DNA of 64,000 bases from Branchinecta lynchi. Taxonomy: Eukaryota > Arthropoda > Branchiopoda > Anostraca > Branchinectidae. Position 1 is the stretch's first letter, and each line of letters starts with the position of its first letter. This document shows positions 32,576 through 54,559 of this stretch, piece by piece. Location of the stretch: assembly GCA_023053575.1 (NCBI GenBank), contig JAKZAP010000021.1, forward strand, positions 7,688,212-7,752,211. The letters are read 5' to 3'. The notes under the pieces are model-generated. The model was not told the DNA's origin, did no database searches, and saw only the letters and a program-made list of their open reading frames with translations. A program made the position numbers and the translations under genes.

Positions 32576-33985
32576 TTTTTGGGATCCCAAAACGTAAGTG
32601 GAGGGATACCTATGACATCGCAAAAGTTGTCCGTCTGTCCGTCCGTCTGTCTGTAAGCACGATAACTCTCAAAGGGAATGAGATATTTTGATGAAACTTG
32701 GTGTGAGGGTTCGTTGGGTCGTCGGACCAGTCAAGTTCGTAGATGGGCTTTGTAGCTCTACATTTAGGGGTGGGGGAGGGGATTCAAATTAAGGGACAAA
32801 CAAAATGTTTTGAAACAGCTAATGTGATAGTCGATTATGGGGTAAGAAGGTATGCTGAACACGATGGTGAAAACCATTTTGTCATCGGACAAGTAGTTCG
32901 CCCGGAATCCGGCCAAAACCGGAAAGTTTGTTAAAAGTAAAAGTTTTATTTGAAGTTGATTAGATGTTCGATTTAGGGGTAGGAAGACATGCTCAAGAAA
33001 ATGGTGAAAATTATTTTCTCGACGGACAAGTATTTCGCCCGGAATCCGGCCCAAACCGGAAAGTTTGTTGAAAGTAAAAGTTTTATTTGAAATTGATTAG
33101 ATGTTCGATTTAGGGGTAGGAAGACATGCTGAAGACGATGGTGAAAACTATTTTTTCGACAGACAAGTATTTCGCCCGGAATCCGGCCCAAACCGGAAAG
33201 TTTGTTGAAAGTAAAAGTTTTATTTGAAGTTGATTAGATGTTCGATTTAGAGGTAGGAAGACATGCTGAAGACGATGGTGAAAACTATTTTCTCGACGGA
33301 CAAGTATTTCGACCGGAATCCTGCCCAAACCGGAAAGTTTGTCAAAATTAAAAGTTTTACTTGGAGTTGATTAGATGTTCGATTTAGGGCAAGAAGACAT
33401 GCTGAACACTTATGTGAAAACAAGTTTCTACCCGGACATGTATAGTTCGTCCGGAATCCGGCCAAAACCGGAAAACTGTTGGAAGTCAAAGTTTTATTTC
33501 TAGTGGATTAGATAAGCGATTTAGGGTAAGAAGAGACGCTGAGTCCCTGTATGACAATCATATTATACCCGGACATATAGTTTGACCGGAATCCGGCTGG
33601 AATCGGAAAATTTGTTATAAGCTAAATTTCTATTTGAAGTTGATTAGATGTTCATTACTGGGGAAAGAAGATACCCTGATTTCGTGTTTGAGCTTTCTTT
33701 TTTCGCCGGACAAGTAGTTCTGGAGTTCGGCCGGAACCGGGAAATTAGCAGAAGTGGCAGGAAGTTTTCGTCAAAACAGATATGATAGGGGTAAACACAC
33801 ATGCTGAATCCAAATCTGAACTTGGTTTTCTCAGGTGATTAGCTATTTTGCCTTAATCTGTTTCTGAATTTTAATTGTAAAAATGTTCAAGGAGTCTGGC
33901 GAAGACTGGATCTGGCTAAGACAAGACCCTGTTGTCTGGATCAGATATTGAATTTTTGGGATCCCATCGAAACCTTTGGTCTTGT
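32576..33985 (-). mobile_element. GATCCC-family element, minus strand
   Basis: TTTTTGGGATCCCAAAACGT at the left and GGGATCCCATCGAAACCTTT at the right. Four or more core units at exactly 137-bp spacing between 32970 and 33490, giving overlapping repeated open frames with no protein meaning. Confidence 0.85.
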
Positions 33986-33999
33986 TTTTCTTGCTCGAA

Positions 34000-34210
34000 A
34001 CTGATTTGTATGTGTAACAAGAGCATTTGATGCCTGAATTTTTCGATTGGAAAATTACCTGTCCACGATCCCATCAACGTGATTCTAAATTAGTGAACCT
34101 TTATGGAAAATATTTGTTGAGTGTTTTGCGATTATTTTATATTTCTTTATCCTTTTTTACTGCGCTTACGCCCTTGGGCAGTGCGTCATAAATTCATTCA
34201 TTCATTCATA
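34000..34210 (+). mobile_element. Probable LINE 3' end with ATTC tail
   Basis: TTTTACTGCGCTTACGCCCTTGGGCAGTGCG then AATTCATTCATTCATTCATA. A T-rich 3'UTR followed by (ATTC)n is typical of CR1/jockey-type non-LTR elements. No ORF remains. Confidence 0.45.
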
Positions 34211-34383
34211 TGAAATAGCTAGCTGAACGGATTAGGTTTAAAACGTACAGGTCTAAATACAGCATTTAATTAAGTTTTGCTTGGACCCTGAACGTCGTAA
34301 TAATTTGTTTCTGAGATGTAGTCAGGCCTAAAGCCATAACAAAAAAACTTTTATGGCGCGAAATTTAAATAACGAGAACAACC

Positions 34384-34389
34384 TTTATT
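34384..34389 (-). promoter_or_regulatory. Candidate poly(A) signal of actin B
   Basis: AATAAA on the minus strand, 31 bases past the TAA. Implies a short 3'UTR if used. Confidence 0.45.
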
Positions 34390-34419
34390 CAGAAAATGAC
34401 CCAGAATAAGGGTCCGAGT

Positions 34420-44523
<10,104 letters not shown>

Positions 44524-45160
44524 CTGAAAAACAAATATTTTAACTTCAAGAAAGAGCAGACTACAGTTGCGGTTTTGCAGATACCATAGTATTTGTTAAC
44601 ACGGTAACTGGACCTGCAATTAGTCATTTTTGCAGTAGCCGTGTGGTATCTATATACGATTGCTCTGCAAAAACGACAATTGCCGAGATTGCGCTTATCA
44701 AAGTCATACCAAAAGAAAAACTGATATTCAGTCTTCTTCTCCTTCTTCTCCTTCAACTTCTTTCCCACCAATATGACAAAATTGACGAAACTGAGATGAC
44801 TTTTTCAGATACCACGATCAGTTACCACGGTCGGACCGTGGTATCTGAACATCAGATACCACGATAACTGGCCAGATAACACGATAACTGCAAAAACGAC
44901 TTTAGACCGTGGTATCAGATACCATGGTTTCTGCAAAAGCGTAACTTATATCTCTGAGAGGCATTTAGACAACAGCATGTACTAAAGACCATGGTTAGTC
45001 TTTCTGACTTTAAAGCACACCTGTCACTATTTGCTGTTTATGTTCCAATATGCAAAACTAACAGAATACTGTAAAACTAAGCTCTGTTTTCGACACATTA
45101 TCGATGGGTTTGGCTGTTTCACCCTTTTCCCGGACCCATTGACTTCTACCGAAATCTTGG
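44524..45160. other. Upstream region of actin B
   Basis: Nothing coding. Contains short inverted phrases (GGTATCTGAACATCAGATACC near 44840) and, at 45005-45165, sequence shared with 31895-32050. No CArG/CRE pair like that of actin A was found. Confidence 0.5.
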
Positions 45161-45162
45161 GA

Positions 45163-46300
45163 AAACTAAAGCAACAGGTGAAAGTTCATATGGCACTTGT
45201 CGGAAGAGTTAACAGGTTTGTCACCCTCCAGCTCCCCCCCCCCCTTTAGTGATCAGAACCACTCCGGACTTGAAACTGAACATCTAAGATACTCGTTCTT
45301 GACACTTAAGTTTCTTGCACGTGCGATCACCTGTTCCTAAGTTATAATTGTCACCAGATTCCAGATTCCCCATCCCTCTACTTCCCCACGATGATCGGAT
45401 TGGCGAAGGGACTATTTTCAAGTCAATATGTTTGAGTCCCTAATAGGCCTGCCAAGTTTTATGGTCCTAGCATATCTGGAAACACTGTAGGGGTTAAAAA
45501 AAAAGAAAAGGGGGTTCACGGTTGCCAACCAAGTCCAACTCTGATCCCTCGACTTTAAGCGGTTCAAGAGATTTTCGGTGCCCCCTCCAGCATCCCCACC
45601 CCCCTGTGATCATATCCGGTCCAGACTTGAAACTGAACATCCGAGGCACTTGTTCTTAGTAATTACCAAGTTTCACGACCGATCACCCGTTTCAAAGTTC
45701 TGAATGTCACTAGATTCGGGATTCCCCATTCCTCTACTGCCCCCACGATGATCGGATCGGGGAAGGGACTATTTTCAGGTCAATATGGTAGAATCCCCAA
45801 AATACCTGCCAAGTTTCATAGTCCTTGCACATCTGGAAGTACCCTAACACGAGATCACCGGAAGTCCGGTACCCCCCCCCCCCCCCCCCCAACTCCCACT
45901 CCCCCCCACCGTGAGACGGTACATTCCTGTTTTGTCAGTAATGTATCTAGTTATCTAGGGTTTAAGCTTGTTCTTCCCACCAAGTTCCATCCCGATCCCT
46001 GGGCTCTGAGCCTTTTAGAAGATCTCCAGCACCCCCTTATAGCCCCCCCCCCCCAGTTATCGTATCCGGTCCGGTTTTGAAAAGGAACATCTGAGGCATT
46101 TTTCTTGACACTTGTCAAGTTTCATGCACGTTCGATTACCTGTTCCAAAGTTATGTATGTCACTAATTTCCGGATTCCCTATCCCTTTACTCCCCCTACG
46201 ATGGTCGGATCGGGGACTGTTCGGGTCCCTGATATGCCTACCAAATTGCACCGTCCTAGCCCCGAATTCGCAGGATCACCGAATCTCGTTCGTTCTAGTC
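45163..46300 (+). mobile_element. CATATGGCACTTG-family-like element, diverged
   Basis: AGTTCATATGGCACTTGTCGG at the left. Repeated CCAAGTTxxATC, GATCGGATCGGGGAAGGGAC, ATCCGGTCCxGACTTGAAA and CCCCATCCCTCTACT phrases at about 140-280 bp. The right end is not defined; no GACG stretch or terminal motif seen. Confidence 0.6.
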
Positions 46301-47233
46301 GTGTCAGAATTTATCTTAGTGCAAAATAAAGTATGTCGATTTGGCTTAATACTAACTCGAAGATTATTCAAATAATCTTTGCAATAACTTTTGTACTAGT
46401 ACGTCTGCTACAAGTGCTACCATAAACATTACTGAAATACTGAATGCAAGCGAGATTTCGTGTCGCATAGCAACAACATATTTGTATTTCACTGCATGCA
46501 TAGCGCCGTGTTCGCGGCAATGCAAAATCTGAGGTCAGACGTTAAACTTTTATATCGAACTTTTTCTTGAATCTCCTGTCCTTTAGAGTATGCGTGAACA
46601 GAACTGCATTGCAGAAACAGGTATGAAAAACGTAACAGTATGTAAATGTACAAAACAAATTCCATAAACTAGCACGGACCAAGCGATAGGCGATGGTTCC
46701 TTTCAGTGGGCCAATGCCTGGTTTACAAGTTATAATTATATGTGATGCAATACAACACACCGATTCTAGTTGACTAGGAAAAGTGGGGAGGGCAGGTACT
46801 GCTGTAGTCCAAGAGGCTTACCTTATCAAAGCGGAAGACATGTAGCCGTGTTGCAAGCCTGTGCGGGCACACTTTGGTAATATTTTACGAGGAATGAGCA
46901 ATCCAGACACTGATGATGTTTAAATCATCCCGAGAACCCACTTGGGAGTTTCCTGAGGGCAGTGGCAGAGCACAGCATTTCTTTCTCTCTTTTTTTTTTC
47001 AACTGGAAAACGGCGTATTGATCTCTTTGGCTACCAGTTGTATCCCTTTTCTTTAGAAAGCGTGGAATGGATAGTAGGGAATCAACTTTTCAAGCCTGCT
47101 AGTGACGAAGGGGACAGGACTTTTAGAGCCGACAGTCCAGAGAAAAGTCTCATTGCTATTTAGTGATTTAGCATCAAGTTCAAGTTCTTTTTTTTTGTAC
47201 ACTAAATCAATACATAGTTGGCTAGGCCTATAA
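46300..47233. other. No gene recognised
   Basis: AT-rich unique sequence. A possible splice donor on the minus strand (GATAAG|GTAAGCC at 46822/46821) might belong to an actin B leader exon. Confidence 0.35.
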
Positions 47234-47518
47234 CCCTAGGTTCACACAGACGTTCACACTGAGGCGATATCGGCCATCGCCAAGATTTTCGTCGCCAAAA
47301 TCGGCGATTTCTGTTGCTTCGTCAGGCGATTTTCAACGTTGGGAAAATTCAACTTTATTAGGGCGACAGTACGATTTTATGCACGCAACAGCAATATTTC
47401 GCGTTAAATTTTGTTGCCGACGGAAATTCAGTGTGAACATCCAGGCGATACAAACCTTCTGTCGCTGCGGCTGAAAAATCTCGTTCATCGCCGCGATTTG
47501 CTCTGTGTGAACCTAGGA
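47234..47518. mobile_element. 285-bp MITE with TAA flanks
   Basis: CCCTAGGTTCACACAGA and CTCTGTGTGAACCTAGGA form the terminal inverted repeat. TAA flanks both ends (47231-47233, 47519-47521), as for PIF/Harbinger-type 3-bp targets. Internal phrases CACTGAGGCGAT / CAGTGTGAACATCCAGGCGAT. Confidence 0.7.
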
Positions 47519-47997
47519 TAAGAGGAACACTCGAAGATACATGATCAATGCGTCAGAGCTAGCTGCTGCATACACAATCACGTAGTAAGAACACATATCA
47601 GCCAAAGACACCAAACACCTAATTAAGCATGTTTCTATGTCCTTCGAGATTTAGAATAAAAGGCCCTACTTACTAGGGATGTCCTGGTTTTTAAACGAAG
47701 GGCAGACAGTTAGATACTGACTGCAATGTAATCAATTAAGGTCTATATAAACTGAGCTGGCAGGCTAAGATAAGGGAGGGGTCTCCTCTTCTCAGAGTGG
47801 TCGTGTTCACCTTGTAACGATTCTGGAGACCAGGGACCGGCCAAACGTGCAATGCCAAAGGAATAGTTCTTCAGGGTCTAATTTGTGGCAAATGGAAGTG
47901 ACTCACCGCAAAATATTTCCATTCGTTTCTCCTCCAAATACATTGATATAGGCTACTACGTTGATCTCGGGGGGGGGGGGGAGGGGGCACACCCAGT

Positions 47998-48163
47998 CAT
48001 ACACAAATCCTCAAATTTTGGGCACGGTGCCCCAATGTCTGGGCATGCCCAACGTACGGGCATGGTGCTCATACGTTGGGGCACCATGCCCAGCAGCAAG
48101 GGGGCCTCCCTACTGGTGCCCTAACGTATGAGTAACATGCCAAAAATCGAGGGTTTGTGTATG
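47998..48163. mobile_element. 166-bp MITE with nested palindromes
   Basis: CATACACAAATCCTCAAATT and CGAGGGTTTGTGTATG pair as terminal inverted repeats. Inside are GGGCATGCCC and GGGCATGGTG / GGGGCACCATGCCC palindromes. Confidence 0.7.
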
Positions 48164-48830
48164 ATTCGGCAAACCTGTGAAACGTACCTCCAATGGTCCC
48201 ATGAACCACGACAACCCATGAAAAAGCGTCCACTCAAAGAATTTGTCCCCAACCAAAATTATTTAGTGTAAAGGTGAGATGTCCCTGGCCAATCGTCCAA
48301 TTGAAAAAATTTTCCCTCGAAAAAGGATCCCTACGAAAACGCGTCCCCAAGAGAACGTTCTGCAGACAAGCCTACAACACTCTATATCACCAAGTCCAAA
48401 ACACGCCAGTAAGCCTCGGGAAGAACGAGAAACATGGCCCGAAGGATCACTAAAATCCTGTGTCAAACAATCAACGGCATTCGTTGGGGACAGCTGTGGT
48501 GACGCTTTCGGCTCTTCCGCGAGGTTCACGGCGATTCTTCATCGGCTCGAAGAATTAATCATCAAGAGTATATGTGAAGCTGGTATAGCCATTTGGCGGT
48601 CATTAAAAGACATTTCTTGTATTCTCAAGTATGTTTTTGGTTTCTTCTTTTTTATGTCTGACTCGGAGGGGCACGGGGGGTTTCTGCCTATTAATTAATA
48701 ATAATCTATATTGACCCGCTACAAAAATCAAAGCGGAGTAGTAATAAGAGAAACAAAACAAACACTTCACACCGTTTGTATTAGTTTTGTGTTGTTTAGT
48801 TATAGTAATATCTAGATTAACTTCATCCAA
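48164..48830. other. No gene recognised
   Basis: A 139-codon open frame on the plus strand (48279-48698) has no recognisable motif, and its first part is low-complexity TCCCC-AAGAA phrases. Not called as a gene. Confidence 0.4.
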
Positions 48831-48835
48831 GTTGC

Positions 48836-49012
48836 AAAGTGCGACCTTGGGACCAAACAGCGGCGCGATACTAAATCCTCCACCTAGGAAAGCTCGATAG
48901 GACTTATTTGATTTTGTATCTAGGTTAATGCTGTGTTGTTTATTTATTCGTTTTTTGTTTTGTTTTTATCCTTTGTGCTGCTGATGGGCAATAAAATATT
49001 TCATTCATTCTA
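48836..49012 (+). mobile_element. Probable LINE 3' end with ATTC tail
   Basis: TTTTATCCTTTGTGCTGCTG, GGGCAATAAAATATTTCATT then CATTC. Same tail type as at 34180-34208. Confidence 0.45.
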
Positions 49013-49106
49013 AAAATATTTCGTTCACTACCAAACTGATCAGGTCAACAGAAAAATGCGAAAGTAGGTAGGTAGGTTGCGGCAACCTTTGTCCGGCTTC
49101 GCCGAC

Positions 49107-52022
49107 TAAAGTGTTGCGAGAGAAACACTTTGGTTTTGTTTCTTCGCTGTCGGTTAAATGCTGAAGTTGTCAACTTAGCGTAACTTTTAAAACGGTATGT
49201 TCTAAAAAGAATCATCGCATGATCAAAAGCTGTTTTTGTTGTTGCAAAAACAACAACAAAAGAATATCGGAAGAAGGGAATAAATTGCGAGAGCAACACT
49301 TTGGTTTTGTTTCTTCGCTGTCGGTTAAATGCTGAAGTTGTCAACTTAGCGAAGCTTTTAAAACGGTATGTTCTAAAAAGAATCATCGCATGATCAAAAG
49401 CTGTTTTTGTTGTTGTAAAAACAACAACAAAAGAATATCGGAAGAAGGGAATAAATTGCGAGAGCAACACTTTGGTTTTGTTTCTTCGCTGTCGGTTAAA
49501 TGCTGAAGTTGTCAACATAGCGAAGCTTTTAAAACGGTATGTTCTAAAAAGAATCATCGCATGATCAAAAGCTGTTTTTGTTGTTGTAAAAACAACAACA
49601 AAAGAATATCGGAAGAAGGGAATAAATTGCGAGAGCAACACTTTGGTTTTGTTTCTTCGCTGTCGGTTAAATGCTGAAGTTGTCAACATAGCGATGCTTT
49701 TAAAACGGTATGTTCTAAAAAGAATCATCGCATGATCAAAAGCTATTTTTGTTGTTGTAAAAACAACAACAAAAGAATATCGGAAGAAGGGAATAAATTG
49801 CGAGAGCAACACTTTGGTTTTGTTTCTTCGCTGTCGGTTAAATGCTGAAGTTGTCAACATAGCGATGCTTTTAAAACGGTATGTTCTAAAAAGAATCATC
49901 GCATGATCAAAAGCTATTTTTGTTGTTGTAAAAACAACAACAAAAGAATATCGGAATAAGGGAAGAAATTGCGAGAGCAACACTTTGGTTTTATTTCTTC
50001 GCTGTCGGTTACATGCTGAAGTTGTCAACATAGCGAAGCTTTTAAAACGGTATGTTCTAAAAAGAAAAATCGAATGATCAAAAGCTATTTTTGTTGTTGT
50101 AAAAACAACAACAAAAGAATATAGGAAGAAGGGAATAAATTGCGAGAGCAACACTTTGGTTTTGTTTCTTCGCTGTCGGTTAAATGCTGAAGTTGTCAAC
50201 TTAGCAAAGCTTTTAAAACGGTATGTTCTAAAAAGAATCATCGCATGATCAAAAGCTGTTTTTGTTGTTGTAAAAACAACAACAAAAGAATATCGGAAGA
50301 AGGGAATAAATTGCGAGAGCAACACTTCGGTTTTGTTTCTTCGCTGTCGGTTAAATGCTGAAGTTGTCAACTTAGCGAAGCTTTTAAAATTGCATGTTCT
50401 AAAAAGAATCATCGCATAATCAAAAGCTATTTTTGTTGTTGTAAAAACGACAACAAAAGAATATCGGAAGAAGGGAATAAATTGCGAGAGGAACACTTTG
50501 GTTTTGTTTCTTCGCTGTCGGTTAAATGCTGAAGTTGTCAACTTAGCGAAGCTTTTAAAACGGTATGTTCTAAAAAGAATCATCGCATGATCAAAAGCTG
50601 TTTTTGTTGTTGTAAAAACAACAACAAAAGAATATCGGAAGAAGGGAATAAATTGCGAGAGCAACACTTTGGTTTTGTTTCTTCGCTGTCGGTTAAATGC
50701 TGAAGTTGTCAACTTAGCGAAGCTTTTAAAACGGTATGTTCTAAAAAGAATCATCGCATGATCAAAAGCTGTTTTTGTTGTTGTAAAAACAACAACAAAA
50801 GAATATCGGAAGAAGGGAATAAATTGCGAGAGCAACACTTTGGTTTTGTTTCTTCGCTGTCGGTTAAATGCTGAAGTTGTCAACATAGCGAAGCTTTTAA
50901 AACGGTATGTTCTAAAAAGAATCATCGCATGATCAAAAGCTGTTTTTGTTGTTGTAAAAACAACAACAAAAGAATATCGGAAGAAGGGAATAAATTGCGA
51001 GAGCAACACTTTGGTTTTGTTTCTTCGCTGTCGGTTAAATGCTGAAGTTGTCAACATAGCGATGCTTTTAAAACGGTATGTTCTAAAAAGAATCATCGCA
51101 TGATCAAAAGCTATTTTTGTTGTTGTAAAAACAACAACAAAAGAATATCGGAAGAAGGGAATAAATTGCGAGAGCAACACTTTGGTTTTGTTTCTTCGCT
51201 GTCGGTTAAATGCTGAAGTTGTCAACATAGCGATGCTTTTAAAACGGTATGTTCTAAAAAGAATCATCGCATGATCAAAAGCTATTTTTGTTGTTGTAAA
51301 AACAACAACAAAAGAATATCGGAATAAGGGAAGAAATTGCGAGAGCAACACTTTGGTTTTATTTCTTCGCTGTCGGTTACATGCTGAAGTTGTCAACATA
51401 GCGAAGCTTTTAAAACGGTATGTTCTAAAAAGAAAAATCGAATGATCAAAAGCTATTTTTGTTGTTGTAAAAACAACAACAAAAGAATATAGGAAGAAGG
51501 GAATAAATTGCGAGAGCAACACTTTGGTTTTGTTTCTTCGCTGTCGGTTAAATGCTGAAGTTGTCAACTTAGCAAAGCTTTTAAAACGGTATGTTCTAAA
51601 AAGAATCATCGCATGATCAAAAGCTGTTTTTGTTGTTGTAAAAACAACAACAAAAGAATATCGGAAGAAGGGAATAAATTGCGAGAGCAACACTTTGGTT
51701 TTGTTTCTTCGCTGTCGGTTAAATGCTGAAGTTGTCAACTTAGCGAAGCTTTTAAAATTGCATGTTCTAAAAAGAATCATCGCATAATCAAAAGCTATTT
51801 TTGTTGTTGTAAAAACGACAACAAAAGAATATCGGAAGAAGGGAATAAATTGCGAGAGGAACACTTTGGTTTTGTTTCTTCGCTGTCGGTTAAATGCTGA
51901 AGTTGTCAACTTAGCGAAGCTATTAAAACGGTATGTTCTAAAAAGAATCATCGCATGATCAAAAGCTATTTTTGTTGTTGTAAAAACAACAACAAACGAA
52001 TATCGGAAGAAGGGAATAAATT
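49107..52022. repeat. 171-bp satellite, 17 units, 8-unit higher-order repeat
   Basis: CTTCGCTGTCGGTTA recurs every 171 bp from 49142 to 51878, which is 17 units. The distinctive variant with GGTTACATGCTGAAG appears at about 50007 and 51375, exactly 1368 bp (8 x 171) apart, and neighbouring variants repeat in the same order. Each unit ends in a hairpin TTTTTGTTGTTG-TAAAAA-CAACAACAAAAG. Because 171 is divisible by 3, one minus-strand frame is open for 968 codons (57-residue repeats such as FNRQRRNKTKVLLSQFIPFF). Unit differences change amino acids freely (Lys/Met, Ile/Thr, Phe/Ile), so I do not call it a gene. Confidence 0.95.
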
Positions 52023-52389
52023 GACTTTGCAGTCAGTTGAACTTTATCCTTTTCAATCGTAGACATCGTGACGGATGAAAACTTGGAACAGTATATTATA
52101 TAATCTAGTTGGTATTATAAAGCTATCCGTAACTTTTCAGGATTAAAATACCATAGATGACACTATTAATTATTACGAAACTACCTCATTGTTTTACATT
52201 ATCGTTTGCACCCGTTGCGTAAACAATTAATCCTAGATTCCAGCGATAGACCATCGATACAAACTTTCTTACCGTCAGATTTATAGAAATAGAAATCGTC
52301 GCCGTAGTGAAATAATTAACGCCTTTTGGATAAATAAAGGAGCAGATGATGTTGACCCCAATTAATTTTTCAAGTTCAGTCACTACCCT

Positions 52390-52705
52390 ACAACCCGCCA
52401 ACACCCTTATAAACTGTACCCTCCGAAACCACATAAGAAAACTGGCCAGTGTTTATTCGTCAATAGGGTAACCGAACCGTGGAACAGTTTGCCATCAGAA
52501 GTTGTTGATTCAGGCAGTATCCAAACGTTTAAGCGTGCTATAGTCGACACATCATTTTACTCAGTTGCTTTTGTAGTTTGAAAATTTGTTTACTTTTCTA
52601 GTGTATCAGTTTCTGTGTGTGAAGTATATGTAATCCATTTGTACTTGTGTAGGTAATGGCGACAAGCTAAAAGCTTAACGCTAAATGTAACAATAAATAA
52701 ATAAA
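52390..52705 (+). pseudogene. LINE ORF2 C-terminus and 3'UTR
   Basis: In frame over 52404-52580: YKLYPPKPHKKTG, then RVTEPWNSLPSEVV and TFKRAIVDTSFYS, stop TGA. The pattern xNxWNSLPxxVVxAxSxxxFKxxL is the C-terminal end of CR1/L2/jockey-like reverse transcriptase ORFs. A 3'UTR and AATAAATAAATAAAA tail follow. 5'-truncated. Confidence 0.75.
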
Positions 52706-53215
52706 ACAATGTGCACCAATTTACAAAAGTTCTAGCCCCTCGTGAACCGATTCTTACTTACAAGTCCCTCTCCCGTGATAGACATCAAGTTCACCGGATA
52801 AAAATGATTGGTACACAAGCTAGCAAAAGTTGCAAGCCCCTCATCCCTGAAGATGATTGTAGCATAACAGCCGATTATTACTTACAAGTCCCTTTCTTGG
52901 TTTCAGTATGTACCTTTCTATTGAAGTTGTCAACCCCTTGAAATTTTCAAACTGGTGTATCATATGAAGGAATTTTTGTACCAAAAAATGGATGACATAT
53001 ACTTTGATCAGCTCATCAACGGCTATCGACTGCCGTCAAAAAAATTCTACCTGTCTTAGTTCAAAAGTTGACTTTTTTTGCCGTAGGCCAACTTTCTATC
53101 GTCACCACTTAGAAAGGAGCAAAGGGTAAGCTCTAGTATCTTTAGCAATGAGAGAACTTTTAAAGTTTAAGAGGCACATCTGATACCATTTCTCTACCGC
53201 AAACCCAAGTGCAAA
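52706..53215. repeat. Two-copy repeat of about 100 bp, otherwise unremarkable
   Basis: AAAAGTT..AGCCCCTC and TTACTTACAAGTCCCT occur twice (52727 and 52827). Rest shows nothing recognisable. Confidence 0.4.
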
Positions 53216-54438
53216 ACAAGACCAAAGGTGTCGATGGGATCCCAAAAATCTAAGATTTGATCCAGACAATTCGGTCTTGTCTTCGCCAGGCTAATCATCA
53301 GAGAAAACCGAGTTCAGATATTCTATCTACCTATCTATACCTCTATAAGCCATATCTATTTTGACGACATTGACCGAAACTTCCTGCTTTACTACTGCCA
53401 AATTTGCGGTTTCGCCCGAATTCCGAGCGAACTACTCGTCCAGCAAAAAAAGAAAAATTCAGAAACGAAGCCGGCGTATCTCCTTAACCCTATAAAGAAA
53501 TTTAATCAACTTTAAATAAAATTTTGATTTAAAAAAAATACGGGTACAACCGGATTCCGGACTAATTATATTTCCGGGTAAAAAATGATCATTATATACA
53601 GACTCAGTGTCTCTTCTTACCCCTAAACATATCATCTAATCAACTTCAGATAAAGCTTTTACTTTTAACATATTTTCCGGTTTTGGCCGGATTACAGGCG
53701 AACTAGTTGTCCGGCGAGAAAATGGTTTTCACCATCGGGTTCAGCATGTCTTTTTACCCATAAATCAAACATTTAATCAACTTCAAATGAGACTGTTACT
53801 TTTAACCAACTTCCCGGTTTTGGCCGGATTCCAAACGAACTGCTTGTCCGGCGACAAAATGATTTTCACCATCATGAAATCAGCACGTCTTCTTACCCTT
53901 ATATCAAACATTTAATTAACTTCAAATGAAACTTTTACTTTTAACCAACTTTCCGGTTTTTGCCGGATTCCGGACGAACTACTCGTCCAGCGAGAAAATG
54001 GTTTTCACCATCGTGCTCAGCATGTCTTCTCACCCCTAAATTAAACATTTAATCAACTTCAAATGAAACTTTTACTTTTAACAAACTTTCCGGTTTTTGC
54101 CGGATTCCGGACGAACTACTTGTCCGGCGAGAAAATGACTGTCACCATCGTGCTCAGCATGTCTTCTTACCCCACAATCGACTATCACATTAGCTGTTTA
54201 AAAATATTTTGTTTGTCCCTTAAATTGAACCCCCACCGCCAAATATAGGGCTACAGAGCCCATCTACGAACTGGACCTTACCCTTGACCCAAAGAATCCT
54301 CATACCAAGTTTCATCGAAATATCTCATTCCCTTCGAGAGTTATCGTGCTTACAGACGGACGGACAGACGGACGGACGAAGGGACAACTTTTGCGATGTC
54401 ATAGGTATCACTCCACTTACGTTTTGGGATCCCAAAAA
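53216..54438 (+). mobile_element. GATCCC-family element, complete
   Basis: ACAAGACCAAAGGTGTCGAT then GGGATCCCAAAAATC at the left, four clear core units, CAAGTTTCATCGAAATATCT, GACGGACGGACAGACGGACG, TTTTGCGATGTCATAGG, CACTTACGTTTTGGGATCCC at the right. No terminal inverted repeat, no coding capacity, no flanking duplication evident. Confidence 0.85.
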
Positions 54439-54559
54439 CGAATGATAAATCGCGAACAGACATGGATATAAACAATAGATGGCAGCACTTTCGGACCCGT
54501 GGAAAAAAACACTTTTTTGTTTCTGTAGATTTTTCTATTTATCACTCAAAGAAGACATG

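Noticed and set aside
32764..33489. Series of overlapping 72-96 codon minus-strand frames with similar peptides
   Set aside because: They arise from the 137-bp units of the GATCCC element; 137 is not a multiple of 3 and the frames break at each unit.
47739..47752. TATA box (CTATATAAAC) as actin B promoter
   Set aside because: Over 3 kb from exon 1 with no supporting CArG/CRE or donor at the right distance; reads as TATA on either strand.
48279..48698. 139-codon plus-strand frame
   Set aside because: No recognisable motif, low-complexity start, no splice or promoter context; not better than chance in 64 kb.
49045..51951. 968-residue repetitive protein on the minus strand
   Set aside because: Open frame is a by-product of a 171-bp period without stops in that frame. 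It starts inside a repeat unit, has no unique domain, and units differ by many replacement changes.
49107..52022. CRISPR-like array
   Set aside because: 171-bp head-to-tail units with no unique spacers, in an animal genome; it is a satellite.
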